DNA of 64,000 nt from Theristus sp. LFF4_11 (GCA_030248135.1 JASANC010002876.1:1-64000); one strand, 5' to 3'; positions 37,000-49,410 are shown, counted from the stretch's first letter. A program made the numbers and translations. Notes: generated by a model from the letters alone, not told the origin.

Positions 37000-38676
37000 T
37001 CAATGCAGGAATCGTATCGACATTTTCTGCTCGATATCGGTTTTTTCCATTGCCTGAAGAAAACGGAAGCGTTCCCACTAGAATCGGCAAAAAAAAATTC
37101 AGCAAAATACAACAAAAATACAAATCTGATACGAACCTTGCAGAATTCATCGAATGATATGCACCCGTCGTGGTCCTCATCCGCTTCGGCGATTGTTCTC
37201 TCCGCGATACTTTGCAACTGAAGAGGGGAAAAATGAAACATGAAGTATCTTCTATTTTGGTCCCGCAACTCAATGCGCGCATAGATAGGTAAACAGTTTC
37301 ATCGATGACGCGGCAATTCAAAATTGGTAAAGTGATCCGAGTCCCCCACATAGGGCCGAGTCACTTAGTTGACTTTGAATTGCCACATAAAGATTGAAAC
37401 TAGTTTCCTTTCTACGTCTGCGCACGCATTCAGTCGCAGAACTTGAAAAATTGATAATAATAAACCAGCAAAATCGGTTGCGCGCTTGCCTGCTCCTGCG
37501 TGATGTTCGCGCCAACCATCATGTTCAGTATCACCTCAAACTCTTCGCGCGTGATCTTGCCGTTGCCATTCAAGTCGTACATGTTAAAAGCAACTGTAAC
37601 AGACGACAAATCACAACTCAGCTTGCACACTTCACGGGTTGTCAAAGGCAAAATTATCATGTCCTAAAACTCATGTCCTAAAACTCGCTTGGGGGATGAA
37701 GCCCCGCCGAGGGGTGTATAGGCACTTGATGACAGAGAAAACTCAATGGGCGCCCTACTCAATGGCGTTCTGTACGCTTCTCTGGGTTAGCCCTGGCTAA
37801 ATACATCGCCTAAAAATCCCAACAACAACAACAATCCTACATCGCAACTTCGACTCGCGACTGTTCAGCTCGCTCGGTTTCTTCTTATCGATCGGTCGGA
37901 AACGCGAGAGCACACGCATGAACTGACGAAAGTTGATGTGCTCGTCGTTGTCACTGAACAGATTCACTGATAAAATGGCATCATCGCAAACGAAAGCACG
38001 CACACAAGCAAACTGTTGCATCATCTGATCTCACATCTGCATTTTCAAGTGGCCAGTTCTATAAAAGTGAGTTTAGCAGTCGTGTATGCAAGGTGAACAG
38101 TTTACGTAGGAAATGGACGTTGACAAAATCGCTGGACTTCAGTTGCAGCGAAAATTCATGATTGACCGAGCTTAAACATTGGATATTTCTGCCAAAGGCT
38201 TTACTGAACTGTCTGTTCTGAATGTTAGTTTCCTGAAGTATTTGTAAAAAGTTTTAACTTTTGAAATACCCGAGCAACTTTTAAGACACGACTCACTTTT
38301 GTGGAGCAGGTCATAATTTCATCGACAAGTTCACAATACAAAGAGAGCTCACGATTCAGTGAAGAATGCGTCCACAATGCGATCACCAAGCGGATTTATG
38401 GCCAACTCTGGGATGCGCAGAAAGTCGTCGCGATCCAAATAGCCCATGCCGCGTTTGTCCAGATTTATAAATCGACTATAGAGCCTGACGATTTGGTTGC
38501 GCGAAACTGCAAAATACTTTCAGTCAAACAACGTTTCAAGGCGGATTTTTGTGTGACGTTTGTGATTGAAATCGGATTTGTGACGCAAGCAAAAAAAAAA
38601 ACTCACAGCCAGTTTCATTTTGAATCTCCTCAATTTCCTCCTGTTGCAGCATCAGAGATGAATTTCCCATCCCCAT
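37000..38676 (-). CDS. CHP1: calcineurin B homologous protein 1 (CHP1), 191 aa
   Basis: EF-hand calcium sensor that binds Na+/H+ exchangers and acts in membrane traffic. Exons (minus): 38676-38607, 38506-38353, 37953-37841, 37593-37490, 37217-37137, 37053-37000; they sum to 192 codons. Start MGMGNSSLMLQQEE has Gly2 and Ser6, a myristoylation pattern as in mammalian CHP1. Then ETGFSRNQIVRLYSRF, RIPELAINPLGDRIVDAFF, INFRQFMRVLSRFRPID, and EF-hands 3 (DLNGNGKITREE) and 4 (DEDHDGCISFDE). The end EQKMSIRFLH matches vertebrate CHP1 exactly. EF-hands 1 and 2 lack the calcium pattern, as is usual. Intron 4 begins GC, not GT (CAG then GCAAGC at 37489), and gives a gap-free protein match. Confidence 0.97.
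37250..37447 (-). repeat. ~200-bp TIR MITE (TCTCAATGCGCGC family), copy 3
   Basis: Fills most of CHP1 intron 4. One end is TTTTGGTCCCGCAACTCAAT and the other CGCATTCAGTCGCAGAACTT. Its inner sequence GATCCGAGTCCCCCACATAG is shared with the other copies. Confidence 0.8.
37690..37836 (+). mobile_element. tRNA-derived SINE with CAA tail, copy 2 (5'-truncated)
   Basis: Begins at the B-box region (GGGGGATGAAGCCCC, one base off the consensus) and shares the whole body and (CAA)n tail with the RAB6-intron copy. It lies in CHP1 intron 3, antisense to that gene. Confidence 0.8.
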
Positions 38677-40318
38677 TACGAATGATTATTTCAGTAGTTA
38701 CGATGTTGTTCCACGAAAGTTTCAGATCTGACAAGATGCTCACAATTTCAGTCTACAGTTTTCACAAAAAAATGAAAATGTCCCTGCGATGACACAACAT
38801 TGAACACTGGGTTGAGTGACCGGTGACTACGGTGACACAACCGAACAACACTTCATGTTTCAGTTGAATGTGGTGTGGTTACTTGATTTACCATGCATTG
38901 AAATTGAGAGATGGGATAAAGGTGAAAATGAATGCAGTCCAGTTGAGAACAAAACGCACACGCGCGCGCAGAGGTGAAATAAATTATTTTAAAACGATCA
39001 ATAATGAACAATGTAACAGATCAATGCTGGCTGGCGCCACTGTCACCTGCTGAAAACGTGTTGTGTGTTGTAAATGATTGAAACAGCGCTGCACCTTTGG
39101 GCATGTTGTTGTGGAAAACCAGTTTTTGTGGTCGTTGCAGTTTCAGCGCTGTTGATATTGCGCACAGCTTTGGCGGTTGCACACTACAATCCGACACACA
39201 CCGCCACATTGCATTGCGGTGCGCAGCCACCCGTGACATCACAAAGCAGCCTTGCTTTTCATTGCTATTTGCACAGAGACACTGCGTCGTATTGTTGAAC
39301 GGTTGCACAAGTCACCAGAATCAACCCGACGCAACAAGGCAACAGCGCACGGGACACGACAGAACATGACAGTGAATCGATAAAGCCGTCAACAGCCACC
39401 GCAACACGGGTGAAGGCAATTTTCAAAACAGCCAAGCCAACCGTTCGGGGTTGAGTTCAATATGTTCATTTCTGTTTGTTTATTTCAGAAGTCAATAATT
39501 GAAAGATTTCAATATGAAAATGAAGTTAACAAGTCAATAGAAAATGAAGCAACAGAAATAGGAGGCGCTGCAACCAGTGAATAAAAGCCCCGAAGCAAAC
39601 AGTACGCAAAAGAAACACAAACCACCGAATTTGGAAACCCATGAATGAACAGACAACAAAAAAACGTGTTTTGAAAAGAATGATTGTTCAAGTAAAAAGG
39701 ATAAATTTCACATGCGGATCATAAATACAATTCGTAACTGTGGTTTTGAAACAAACCAGTAAAAATGAAAGCAAAGCACAGACAATATGTTCTTCAGAGC
39801 AAAGCTGTTCGCAAAATATCACATTTGCAGCAAAGGAAGTATAAAGGAAACAGAACGGATTCACGCATACTTACAGAATCTATTAAAAATCTAGTTTTCC
39901 GGTGAGGCATTTTCGTTTTTGCATTCCGTCATACTAATTAGTATCCTAACTTTTTTTTCAAAAGCACCCAGCCAGCATTTCAATTCCGTCACAAACATTT
40001 GGCCCCATGTCGATTCACGTTTCTGTACATTGCGCAATAAATGACACAATCTTGCTCAAGCTCCTAATCACAACCCACGAAGTCAAGTTCGATAACCTAA
40101 AAACAGCTGAAAGAAACTGGCAACAGAATACAGTAAAGTCGCGTCAAACTGGTGAAAACTAGAAAAAAAACGTTCCGCTAAAAACAAACAGAGAAGCGCT
40201 CGACTGGGGCGGCAGCAGTCGATCAAGAACAACGAAAATATCAAATCGAAACAAACAAACAAAACTCGAAACGTAAAATCGACAATTCAGAGAGGGGTTG
40301 CGAAATTTCTGACAAAAC
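38677..40318. other. between CHP1 and aftiphilin; nothing recognised
   Basis: The CHP1 promoter and aftiphilin 3' UTR should be here. Open frames of 60-90 codons at 39.0-39.4 kb are on both strands and resemble no known family. Confidence 0.5.
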
Positions 40319-43300
40319 TCAAGTGCCAGCATCAAGCGGTTCACTGGACGAGGTCGCTTTTATGGGAAACATCAGATTCGCCGCGAGCATATAATCGAGG
40401 TTTGGTATCCTGTCGTGCAATTGGCGTGCCTCTTGCGACAGCGCCGACACGCTCAGGATGCCACCGTCGCCACCAGCCGCGTCCATCAGAATGCCAGAGG
40501 CGCTGTTACTGGCGACAACACCATTCACTAATGTTGACGTTGACGCCAAACACTCGAGTGTCTTCGCTGACGACGAGTGCGTCATTGAGGGCACCCTGTT
40601 GGTAAGGAAATGCAAATCGACAATCATTCCGTCTGTGTGCAGCAACTGGCGATGATGTGTCCGCAGCACATGATGCACTGCCAGCTCAGAATCACGCATG
40701 AAATAATCGAAATATGAATTCGAATCAAACTTATCAAAACAGAAATCACGAAAATCGCGAGCGTACCGATCACCGATTCTGCGTTGCTCGTCCCCATTCA
40801 CCAGTTTGCCGCCCATGTGCAGTGCAGTTGGTTTGCTGCTGGGGGCCGGCGTTGAGCCGAGTCCGAGCGCGTCCAGGTCTCGTTTCAGAGCCTCCGTCAG
40901 CGACGTGCCACTCTTGGTGTCGTTCACGGCCAGAAAGTCCAATTCCAGCATTGTGGACGCTGTTGAGACGCCTGAACACCAGACAACAAACGATCTTACG
41001 CAATATTTATTGTGTATTGTGCCACTATGACATATTTTTTAAACGTGTCCCACTGAAATGACGTCATGTGCCGCAAAACATATGCGCTTGTCGTTCACAG
41101 CAAACCAGACTTTCCGTTTAGCCGATTTCTTCCCGTAAACAAATGGTGAATGCAGAATCAGTCACACCAAACTAAAATTTTAGTGCCTGCACTTTGACAA
41201 ACGGGCGTTTTTAAAACAAATGACGTCAATTTAGTCCGGGAACGTTTGAATAAATCCACAATACCACAAAATGCCATTCATCGCTGAGGAGACAAAAAAA
41301 CTGCATTTCGCAGACTTCTTGAACAGTTACGTTTTGAAGATTTTGAAACGAGCAAAACAACACAGACTGAACGACGCCACTCGCAGAGCTGGCATCACCT
41401 TGGCTTGTCAACGGATTGTGCAGGCCACTTCGATTCCAATCAAACTGCGCCGGCGGTACAGCTAGCGAATCGATCGGCAAGGACACCGCCGAGGCAGTGG
41501 GGCAGTTGCGTTCGCTCAACGTTGCTGCGGGCACAGCGACGCCGTCGCCATTAATTCGCTCCTTGCGCCGGACTGAATTCGGCGATTTCTCCACAACACT
41601 CGGTGCGGAGGCTGGTTTGTGATTGTCTGCGGTCGTTGAAGCATCGTGCTGAGAGACGGGTGGTGTTGACGTTGAACTGGGCGCTGCTGGTGTTGTTTTG
41701 GCGATCGAGGGCTTCGGATGCGCTGGCGACGAAGATGAAGTGGCACGTTGAGGCACCAGCATCGATTGGTTGAGGTGCGGAGCGAATGCGGGCAGGCAGC
41801 AGCGACTCAGTTGAGCCTGACAGAATCGGGCAACGTTCACCACAGTGGTTTTTGTTGTATTTGTTTTAATTCAATTCGTTGATTTTCAAGATTAGAACAG
41901 TTGAGGCGCCCAAAGCCGTCTACTACGCTACGCAATTTGGAATAAGAGAAAAAACCGTCACAAATCAAATAACGGCACCTATCATTTCGAATAGCCTACC
42001 ATTTTAGCGTCCATACCAAGCGAGTCTAGCAGCACCGTGTACATCGCAGACAGATCCCATTGGAACGTCAACGCCACTGCGGCGTCGATCAGCCGAAGTC
42101 GATGCCATAAAGCGCCACGAACATCGCCACTGCAAATCAACCAATTTGTATGGTGGTTCTCCGCATTTCGGCCTGGCCAACATCATATGCAGAAGAGGGG
42201 TGGCCTCATCAGTGATGTGCCCCTCTCGAACCACTTGAGTCATGAAAGTTTGAGTGAATGAAACTGGTAGAATGAGCGCTCTTATTAAAATGATAGAACT
42301 GTCAACAGCGCAACCACCGAATTATGAACGGACCTGTTCGAGTGCGTTGTTGTGTCGTTCGTAGCAGTTGCTGCTGAGCTTGAGCTCTCTGCCCGTTGTC
42401 TCGATCGAAATTGTATTTCTGATATCAGATGCAGCAGGTCTGCACCGAACAGCATGAGCAGATGAGAATTTGACGAGCTTTGCGCACTGTCTGATGATCT
42501 GTCCGTCGGTTCTACAGTGCTGGTTTTGTGTGGTTCACCCTCAGCAACATCGACCGCTGGTTCAGGACATAAAGTGTCCGCCGCAGCTGTGGCCTCAGTT
42601 TGAAAGAGTTGCATAGTCTCATTATCGTCCAGTAATTGCACCATTGTTGCAAGACTCTGCAAAAGAGTGCAGAGAAAATAATTGGTTCAGTTCACTATCT
42701 CTTCCCACAGGCCATTTAAACTCAATTTTTTACACAACTTGCCAGTTTTTCGACAGCATCCGACAACTCCGGTGTCCGTGTGGCAGCATTGAACGGCTGA
42801 TCGTGGAAGACATTTTCATCCGATGGGCCAGTTGACCATTCAGTCGAGTTGTGCGCATTTGAGGTGCTAGTGCCTTGTTCATGAGTTGCTGCTTCAAAAC
42901 CGCTACCAGGCGCGCTGTCAAATGCAGCCCACCCGCCAACGCCATCGTCCTCCTCTCCGCCTGTTCCATCGTCAAACGCCGCAAATTCCATTGCAGACGA
43001 CGTCGGTTGCGTGCTGGTGTTCTTCGTCTCTGGCTGGGGTTGGTCGCTCGTCTCTGCTGCCGCCACGAAACCGGTGAAATCCTCGAAATCACCAAAGTCA
43101 TCGTCGCCGTTTGCGTCCGTTTCGTGGTTTGACGGATGTTTGTCCGATGACAGTGCTCGGTGGTCGGCATCGGAATCGACCGCCGGCACGGGCGACGCTG
43201 GTGGGTGGGATGAGTTTGGGTGGCTGTCGGCAGTTTCACCCAGCATTGTAGGATCTTCAATCACACTGTCTGCATCTTGTTCAGTTTGCTTTTCAGCCGT

Positions 43301-43814
43301 GTTTGAGCCTGAAAATTATAAAAATGTCCATTTGGATACAAAAAAAGTGAATGATGGATGGAAGGAAGAAATGCAAAAACATAAGCATCACAGTGAGTGG
43401 CCAGTTCCAGTGAAGTGAAGGAGGGCCGTGAAGAGTGGTAGATAAGCATCACGAAAGGGGTTCCAACGAAAGGTTGAATAAGTCTACTTCTTCAGCTCAT
43501 GAAAATCAACTTTTAAAAAAATGAAGAGCTAACTTTCTGAAGAAACAAATCAATGAAGCAGTAGAACAAAACAATCAACGACACGACAGGAGATGGTACA
43601 AACAAAACGACATGACGACACGACACAACACAACCTGACCTGGTTGTGGCAAATGCGAATCCTCGTCGTCATCATCAGGCAGCGAGGAAGTTCCACAATC
43701 ACTTTTTGTTTCAGAAGAACAGGCGTCGTCATTTTTACGAAAGGATTTGCTGTTGCACGCATTGTCGTTGTGCGGATGGCGGTGGCGGTGCTCATCACCG
43801 GAGTGATCACTCAT
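40319..43814 (-). CDS. AFTPH: aftiphilin (clathrin-accessory protein), 757 aa
   Basis: Clathrin- and AP-1-associated trafficking protein. Exons (minus): 43814-43640, 43308-42734, 42656-42334, 42129-42000, 41816-41399, 40971-40319; they sum to 758 codons with all phases matching. The first half is acidic and disordered, with DFGDFEDFTGF and MEFAAFDDGTG, repeated acidic-Phe motifs that bind AP-1 gamma ear. The conserved C-terminal module is present: RGALWHRLRLIDAAVALTFQW, DLSAMYTVLLDSLGMDAKM, PPAQFDWNRSGLHNPL (clathrin-binding box) and near the end IPNLDYMLAANLMFPIKA. Human aftiphilin is about 940 aa, so this one is shorter mainly in the disordered part. Introns hold the structured ~100-bp repeat (42.2 kb) and the ~235-bp repeat (41.1 kb). 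Confidence 0.93.
41029..41265 (+). repeat. ~235-bp dispersed repeat, copy 2 (aftiphilin intron 5)
   Basis: Second copy of the unit at 31087-31325, in the same orientation relative to the plus strand but antisense to its host gene. Begins TTTTTTAAACGTGTCCCACT and ends GAATAAATCCACAATA. Confidence 0.75.
42142..42244 (-). repeat. structured ~100-bp repeat (copy 2), aftiphilin intron 3
   Basis: Minus-strand copy of the 8.73 kb repeat, sense to aftiphilin and ending about 12 bases before the acceptor of exon 4. Three of the few differences from copy 1 keep base pairing in the proposed stems (A-U to G-U, A-U to G-U, G-U to G-C). Confidence 0.6.
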
Positions 43815-43943
43815 TTTGTTTTGTCGTGCCGTTCTTCTGTTCTTGTTTTGTATGCGACATGCGTCGAGTCGATGCTAGCTAGACCTAGAGAGAAGGTTGT
43901 TTTTGGTTGGCTTGTGGCCACGCATATATGCGTAAAAACGATG

Positions 43944-44084
43944 TTATACGTCAGTTTTTGCTTTGTGGGCTGCGGACTGACACCGGGGTCGCCGCGGTCT
44001 TCGCTTACCGGGTGAAACCGCAAAAACAGTGTCCAGCCCTCGCGGTGTCAGTCCGCAGCCCACAAAGCAAAAACTGACGTATAA
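43944..44084. repeat. foldback element with TTATACGTCAG ends
   Basis: Arms of about 42 bases (43944-43985 and 44043-44084) are near-perfect reverse complements around a 57-base centre. It lies just upstream of the aftiphilin start. The ends read TTATACGTCAG and CTGACGTATAA. Confidence 0.85.
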
Positions 44085-44327
44085 GAAGGTTGTTTTGTTT
44101 GTTGCAGGATTCGATTTTTTTCATTTTTTTGATCGGCATTTTTTAAAAATTAAAAAATAATAAAATTTTGGCCACCAAACTTTACTTTCTTCTGAAAATG
44201 AACAATGTGGTCGTGGTGTAGTGTAGAAGACTGTCACTGTACTAAGTAAGACTGACTAACTAGGGTTGTTAAAAACAAAAATTTTGTTATTTTTAGAAAA
44301 TTAAAAAAACTGTACTTTGGTGGATAC

Positions 44328-45066
44328 TAGGGTTGTTAAAAAAAACAAAAATCGTCATTTTTGTTTTTTTTTTTAAAAAAAAAAATTTTTTTTTAAAAAA
44401 AAAATTTCAAAAATCAAAGTTGTGCTAAATCAATCAGGGAGTCCGAAGAACCACATATGATATGCAAGCGCCTCCCGAATGACTCCCGTATGGCGGAACT
44501 TTGCAGATTTTGTTTTGGTGACCTCAATTACCCCTTTTCCAAACCGTCACCATGCCTCTTCTTGTGTTTTGACCTCCAAAACGTCACTAATTGTCCCCAG
44601 CTAAGCTAATGCTAAAGTGAAGACAAACATACCGCCTTGAAATTCGATCAATTCTTCTGATGGTGTCGCGACGACACGACACGAAGCAGCAACCAGACAA
44701 CGTAGCGCTTGCAAACGGAGCAGCGAGCGCAATCGGACGCTCTGCGATGCGAATCGTCACCTTATCTGCATCGGAAATGGTAGGCTAAGCTTTGGGACGC
44801 TCAAAAACTTCATCGCAGATGTTGTCGAAGCCTAAAATCAGTCGGTAAAACGGCCCAAAATCGACTGCTAAAGGTTTTACGAGGTATAATCAAAGAAAAT
44901 TTTTGTTGAACTTTCGAAAAATTGTGCCAAAATTGAGGTTTTCAGAGCATATTAGAGGAAAATTTTTCGAATTTTTTTTTTAAAAAAAAAAATCGGCATT
45001 TTTGTTTTTTTTTTAATCACTTTTTTTTTTAAAAAAAAAAATTTTCATTTTTGTTTAACAACCCTA
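44328..45066 (+). mobile_element. hAT-type MITE, 739 bp, intact with 8-bp target duplication
   Basis: Terminal TAGGGTTGTTAAA and AACAACCCTA, flanked by a perfect 8-bp direct repeat GTGGATAC (44320-44327 and 45067-45074). The internal sequence is non-coding. This is the cleanest copy in the window. Confidence 0.93.
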
Positions 45067-45097
45067 GTGGATACTTTCCACAGAAACAGAAAGCGAC

Positions 45098-46516
45098 GGC
45101 CTTTAACAAAACCACGGAGGCAACACGGAACACGGAGGCTGCACGCTTAACAAAACCATGGAGGCAACACGGAGGCTGCGTGCAGCTAAAGTGACCCATA
45201 TTTTATATGCACACAACACGCTGCGCACCTTTAACAAAACCACGGAACACGGAGGCACGCGGATTTGGGGAGATTTGGGGACAGGACAAATCCTTCCCCC
45301 TCCAAAAAAGCTATGTTTTTGATAAATAAACAAATAAATAAATAAAGGCGCAATAAAGCAAAGCAAAGCTAAATGTCAAAACTAGACTTCAAGGATTACG
45401 GTAGCTCTCCAACGGGTCTCGACACGATTTTTAAGAACGTCCCTGATTGCCAGCAAAAGCTCTCTATTGGTGGACACCGTTACATATGATTGCAACAAAC
45501 AGTCTTATGTTTGAAGTTCGGGCACCCACGGGTTACGGTAGCGGTAGTTTTGGGTCTTGACACGAAGTTGCTGAAAACTACTTTGTTTCTTGCGAATAAC
45601 AGTTGAAACCATTTAGAAACATGCCGCATTATCACAGAACGTCAAAAATCGGATTTTAAGGAGTACGCGTGGGTGGGTCTCGACGCGATTTTTTTAAACT
45701 GCCTTTTATTGCCAGGAAAATACTAAATTGATGAACACCGTTCACATGATTGCAAGAAACAACTGTTATTCACAGTAGTTTTCAGCAACTTCGTGTCAAG
45801 ACCGAACTACAGTTACCGTAACCCGTGGGACCTTACTTCAGACATATGACTGTTTCGTGCAATCATGTGAACGGTATCCACCATTCTAATAACAGTTCTT
45901 GGCAATAAAAGAACGTTTTTAAAAAATCGTGTCGAGACCCACAGCAGAGTTACCGTACTCCTTAAAATCCGATTTTTGACGTTCTGTGATCATGCGGCAT
46001 GTTTCTAAATGGTTTCAACTGTTATTCGCAAGAAACAAAGTAGTTTTCAGCAACTTCGTGTCAAGACCCAAAACTACCGCTACCGTAACCCGAACTTCAA
46101 ACATAAGACTGTTTGTTGCAATCATATGAACGGTGTCCACCAATGCTTTTGCTGGCAATCAGGAACGTTTTTAAAAAATCGTGTCGAGACCCATTGGAGA
46201 GCTACCGTAATCCTTGAAGTCTAGTTTTGACATTTAGCTTTGCTTTGCTTTATTGCGCCTTTATTTATTTATTTATTTATTTATTTATTTGACAAAAACA
46301 TATTTTTTTTGGACGGGGACAGATTTGTCCTGTCCCCAAATCTCCCCAAATCCGCGTCCCTCCGTGTTCCGTGGTTTTGTTAAAGGTGCGCAGCGTGTTG
46401 TGTGCATATAAAATATGGGTCATTTTAGCTGCACGCAGCCTCCGTGTTGCCTCCGTGGTTTTGTTAAGCGTGCAGCCTCCGTGTTCCGTGTTGCCTCCGT
46501 GGTTTTGTTAAAGGCC
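45098..46516. mobile_element. 1.4-kb palindromic (long-TIR) element with 9-bp target duplication
   Basis: Starts GGCCTTTAACAAAACCACGG and ends with its reverse complement, and the two ~690-base halves are inverted copies of each other with small indels. It is flanked by a 9-bp direct repeat GAAAGCGAC (45089-45097 and 46517-46525). Long inverted repeats plus a 9-bp target duplication suggest a Mutator-like or foldback element. An (ATTT)n tract lies in each arm. No open frame of note. Confidence 0.9.
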
Positions 46517-46809
46517 GAAAGCGACATGATTTTTTTGTTTGGAACTTCGTGTAGATTTAGGTCAAAGATCGACGAGCAAAGTTCCAAAAAATACCGATTA
46601 GGGACTTGGAGGGTAGGGGTTGTTCGAAAACGTTGTTCGATCGAATTTAAAAAAAATCGCTGTCGGCCCTCCCGGCTTCCCCAAAGCAAATACCAAACAT
46701 TCATTGATTCACTGATATAATTTTATTCAGTCACAATTTTCAACGTCCAAGACCACGAAAACAGCAAACAACAGTACAGCGTGCCTTTGTTGTCAATACT
46801 TGCGCTTGA

Positions 46810-49410
46810 TCAATCATTGTTGTACAACGGCAAACAATGTGGAATTCTGTGGTGTTGCAAATTGGTTGTCTCTAAAACGCTTTCAGGAGCGCAAAGCCAT
46901 GGATCGTTTGTCTGATTCATCCAATTCAACAATCGTTTTTGGAGCCATTTGAAAATTCGTTGATATTTTGAACTTTCAATCAGATTGCGTTTCTCTTCTC
47001 GGTCGTTCGCCATGTCAAACAGTTCATACTTTGGCCGATAATAGTAATCACTGATGTTTTTGTACCAAAAAGTCTGTTCGTGCGACTGACTACGGTTCAG
47101 TAGGTCTTGAAACGTTTTTGACGCAAAGAAATCTTGGTCAATTGGAAACGGGGCTCTGTGGTTCAAGTTTTTTATGAGCTTGTAGCGACGAGTTCGAGCC
47201 ATGCGCATCGGATAGTACCTGACGACGGAAAACCGTATGGGTTATGTTTTTCTAAAGGCACTGTCTTGAAACAATTTCTTGACACACTTGAACTGCAAAC
47301 AATCTGGTGGTACGTCATACAACCTGTTATTGATTTATTCACTATTTATCTAATTCAATTTTTTTAAATAAACGCACATGTTGATCTCGTGTAAACTGTG
47401 GCTGCCAAAAATGACCGACTGCTTCCGGTGTCGTCGTCGGCGGCTGCGAACACCAAAGACTGCGGGCAGCAACGACCGGCCGAGCAGTGTCACAGGTTGT
47501 CGGTCATGGCCAAAAAGGCGGTACTTTGGATAGGGCACGTGGAACCAGTCGAGTATCGTTGGTACCACGTCTGCTAACGTCACCAGTTCAAGGTTTCGAG
47601 CTTTTCGGACAGAGCTACGCGGTGCGAGAGCTGTTGGTGCACTGATTATCAGCGGCTCTTTCATACCTGCGATAATAGACCAAAACATGACATAAAACGA
47701 CAAAAAACCTAAAAGCTGTCAAAAATGTTTCAGCATTCACCGGGGTCGTATAAGTTCGTGCGACCGCTTGGAAACGGAATTCCGTTGTCCGACGTGTAAA
47801 TGAGCAACGTGTTCTGCTGCAGGTGCTTGCTGCGCAACAAATCTAGAATCAAACCAATGCCTTGGTCCATTCGGTTGACGGCCGTGTACTGCGCCGACAG
47901 ATCTTGGCGTGCCGCGTGCGTGTCTGGCACAAAATATGGCACTACAACCTGAAGAGGTCGACAGTAGATGGTCAACGAATAAGAAAGACAAATTTTGTGA
48001 GAATAAAAGGAAACCTACGCACGCGTATCTATAGTTTTGTAATCTTCTTTCTGAAGTAATCAGTTGATTTAGGTTTTGGTTTTATAAGTTCTGGATGCTT
48101 TCGGCTTTGAATGTTTGATGCTTGACCTTATTTTCGGCGTAACTTCGAGGCGTCCAGTCCGGAATGCATCCCATGCCCGGCTGACCGTTGCCGTATCGCT
48201 GGCAGAATGCGCCAAACGGGCTGTTTCGACAGCGGTGCGGGTCGTGGAACGCAACGTATAAGAAGAACGACCTTTTGCATTTTAAAATAGCTTTTCTGTC
48301 AGGCATCTTTTCCAGCGTTTCACCTAGCCGCAATAAACTTTGTGCTGTACCTGTTCAGCGACGAATTCAAGAATCGCTCGACGAGCACTGCGATGTGCGT
48401 GATGTTGCGACCGACCAGGTTCGTTGGGTTGTTCTCCTCGGTCTCTTCGTAGTCGAACGCATACGTCGCCTTCGGTCCAACGTGTTTCTTGCCGATGATC
48501 GCTGCAGGGGCTTCGTTTTATTTTGAAAGCAAGCATTCTCTTTACTTCTTGATTATCCCCCTGTGCAATGATTCTCAACCTGTGCGAATGTTCGCAGATC
48601 GCAGAATGCTCGGCAGCGATCGCACGTTCGCGAACGAGTTGAAGTGGTGCACGTCGTGGTGAAGGCCGTAGAGTCCTGCCAATGAGCATGCAGAATGGGG
48701 GCATTCTCAGGGTGCAAGGAGCGCGCGAAATTTTAGTGAAAGAAAAAAGACGGTCAGAAACCAAATTGTGTGTCAAATTAGACGGTTTTTTTAACTAATT
48801 GATACTTCGTGTATTCTGCCTTGCACACATTATTGGAAAAAGACAACTCCTAGTCTGCGATTGATCCCGCCTTGATGGAGAATACAAGGACTGTGTTATT
48901 TATTCGGCCATACTGTAACAAAATAGTGCAGCACACATCCAATCTGTATTTCAAAACTTAAGAGCAGTTTTTTGACAAAACAAGACTCTTGAACAAAAGT
49001 CATGAAGCCAACCGTTCTGATGCGGCGGCAACCCGGTGAGAATCACCGATCGACTTGATGAACAGCTGCTGACCAGCGTGAACGCGTTCTCGAACGTAAC
49101 ACCGGAATCTGCCAACTTCTGAGACAAACGAATGAAACGTGAAATTTACAAATTACTCGGTAACAACGCTTGCAAAGGTTCGCGAATTTGCCTGCATCGA
49201 CGGCGTGTCAATGACACGATTCCCATAGACTGACGACTCGAATCCAGCGTCGTCACCTGGCATGCGTTTGTTTCAGCATTTTATGATTATATTTTTTGCA
49301 CTTGACATTTTTAAAAGTTGCAGTTACCGACCGACAATCAGCAGCACGTTTCTATGTAAGCCAGCCGCGTAATCCACAAAAAGCACCGTGGCTAACAAAA
49401 ACGAGTCCAT
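46810..49410 (-). CDS. SGSH: N-sulphoglucosamine sulphohydrolase (sulfamidase), 515 aa
   Basis: Lysosomal enzyme that removes N-sulphate from heparan sulphate glucosamine. Exons (minus): 49410-49332, 49256-49192, 49118-49013, 48675-48580, 48501-48351, 48271-48127, 47948-47741, 47666-47378, 47218-46810; they sum to 516 codons. A signal peptide ([14 protein letters not shown]) precedes [14 protein letters not shown], whose two Asp bind calcium. Cys67 in CSSSR is the residue converted to formylglycine. Other matches: [90 protein letters not shown] and DPWLCAPE. Length is close to the human 502 aa. Intron 2 appears to start GC (CAG then GCAAAT at 49191). Confidence 0.97.
48695..48920. mobile_element. 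TTACAGTATGGCCGAATAA-type element, copy 2
   Basis: One-end-truncated copy in SGSH intron 3 with the end ATTTATTCGGCCATACTGTAA. The inner GGAGCGCGCGAAATTT and ACAACTCCTAGTCT blocks match copies at 19.6 and 61.6 kb. Confidence 0.65.

Noticed and set aside
36996..38676. calcineurin B regulatory subunit
   Set aside because: The RIPELAINPLGDRI block and the exact EQKMSIRFLH end fit CHP1 rather than calcineurin B.
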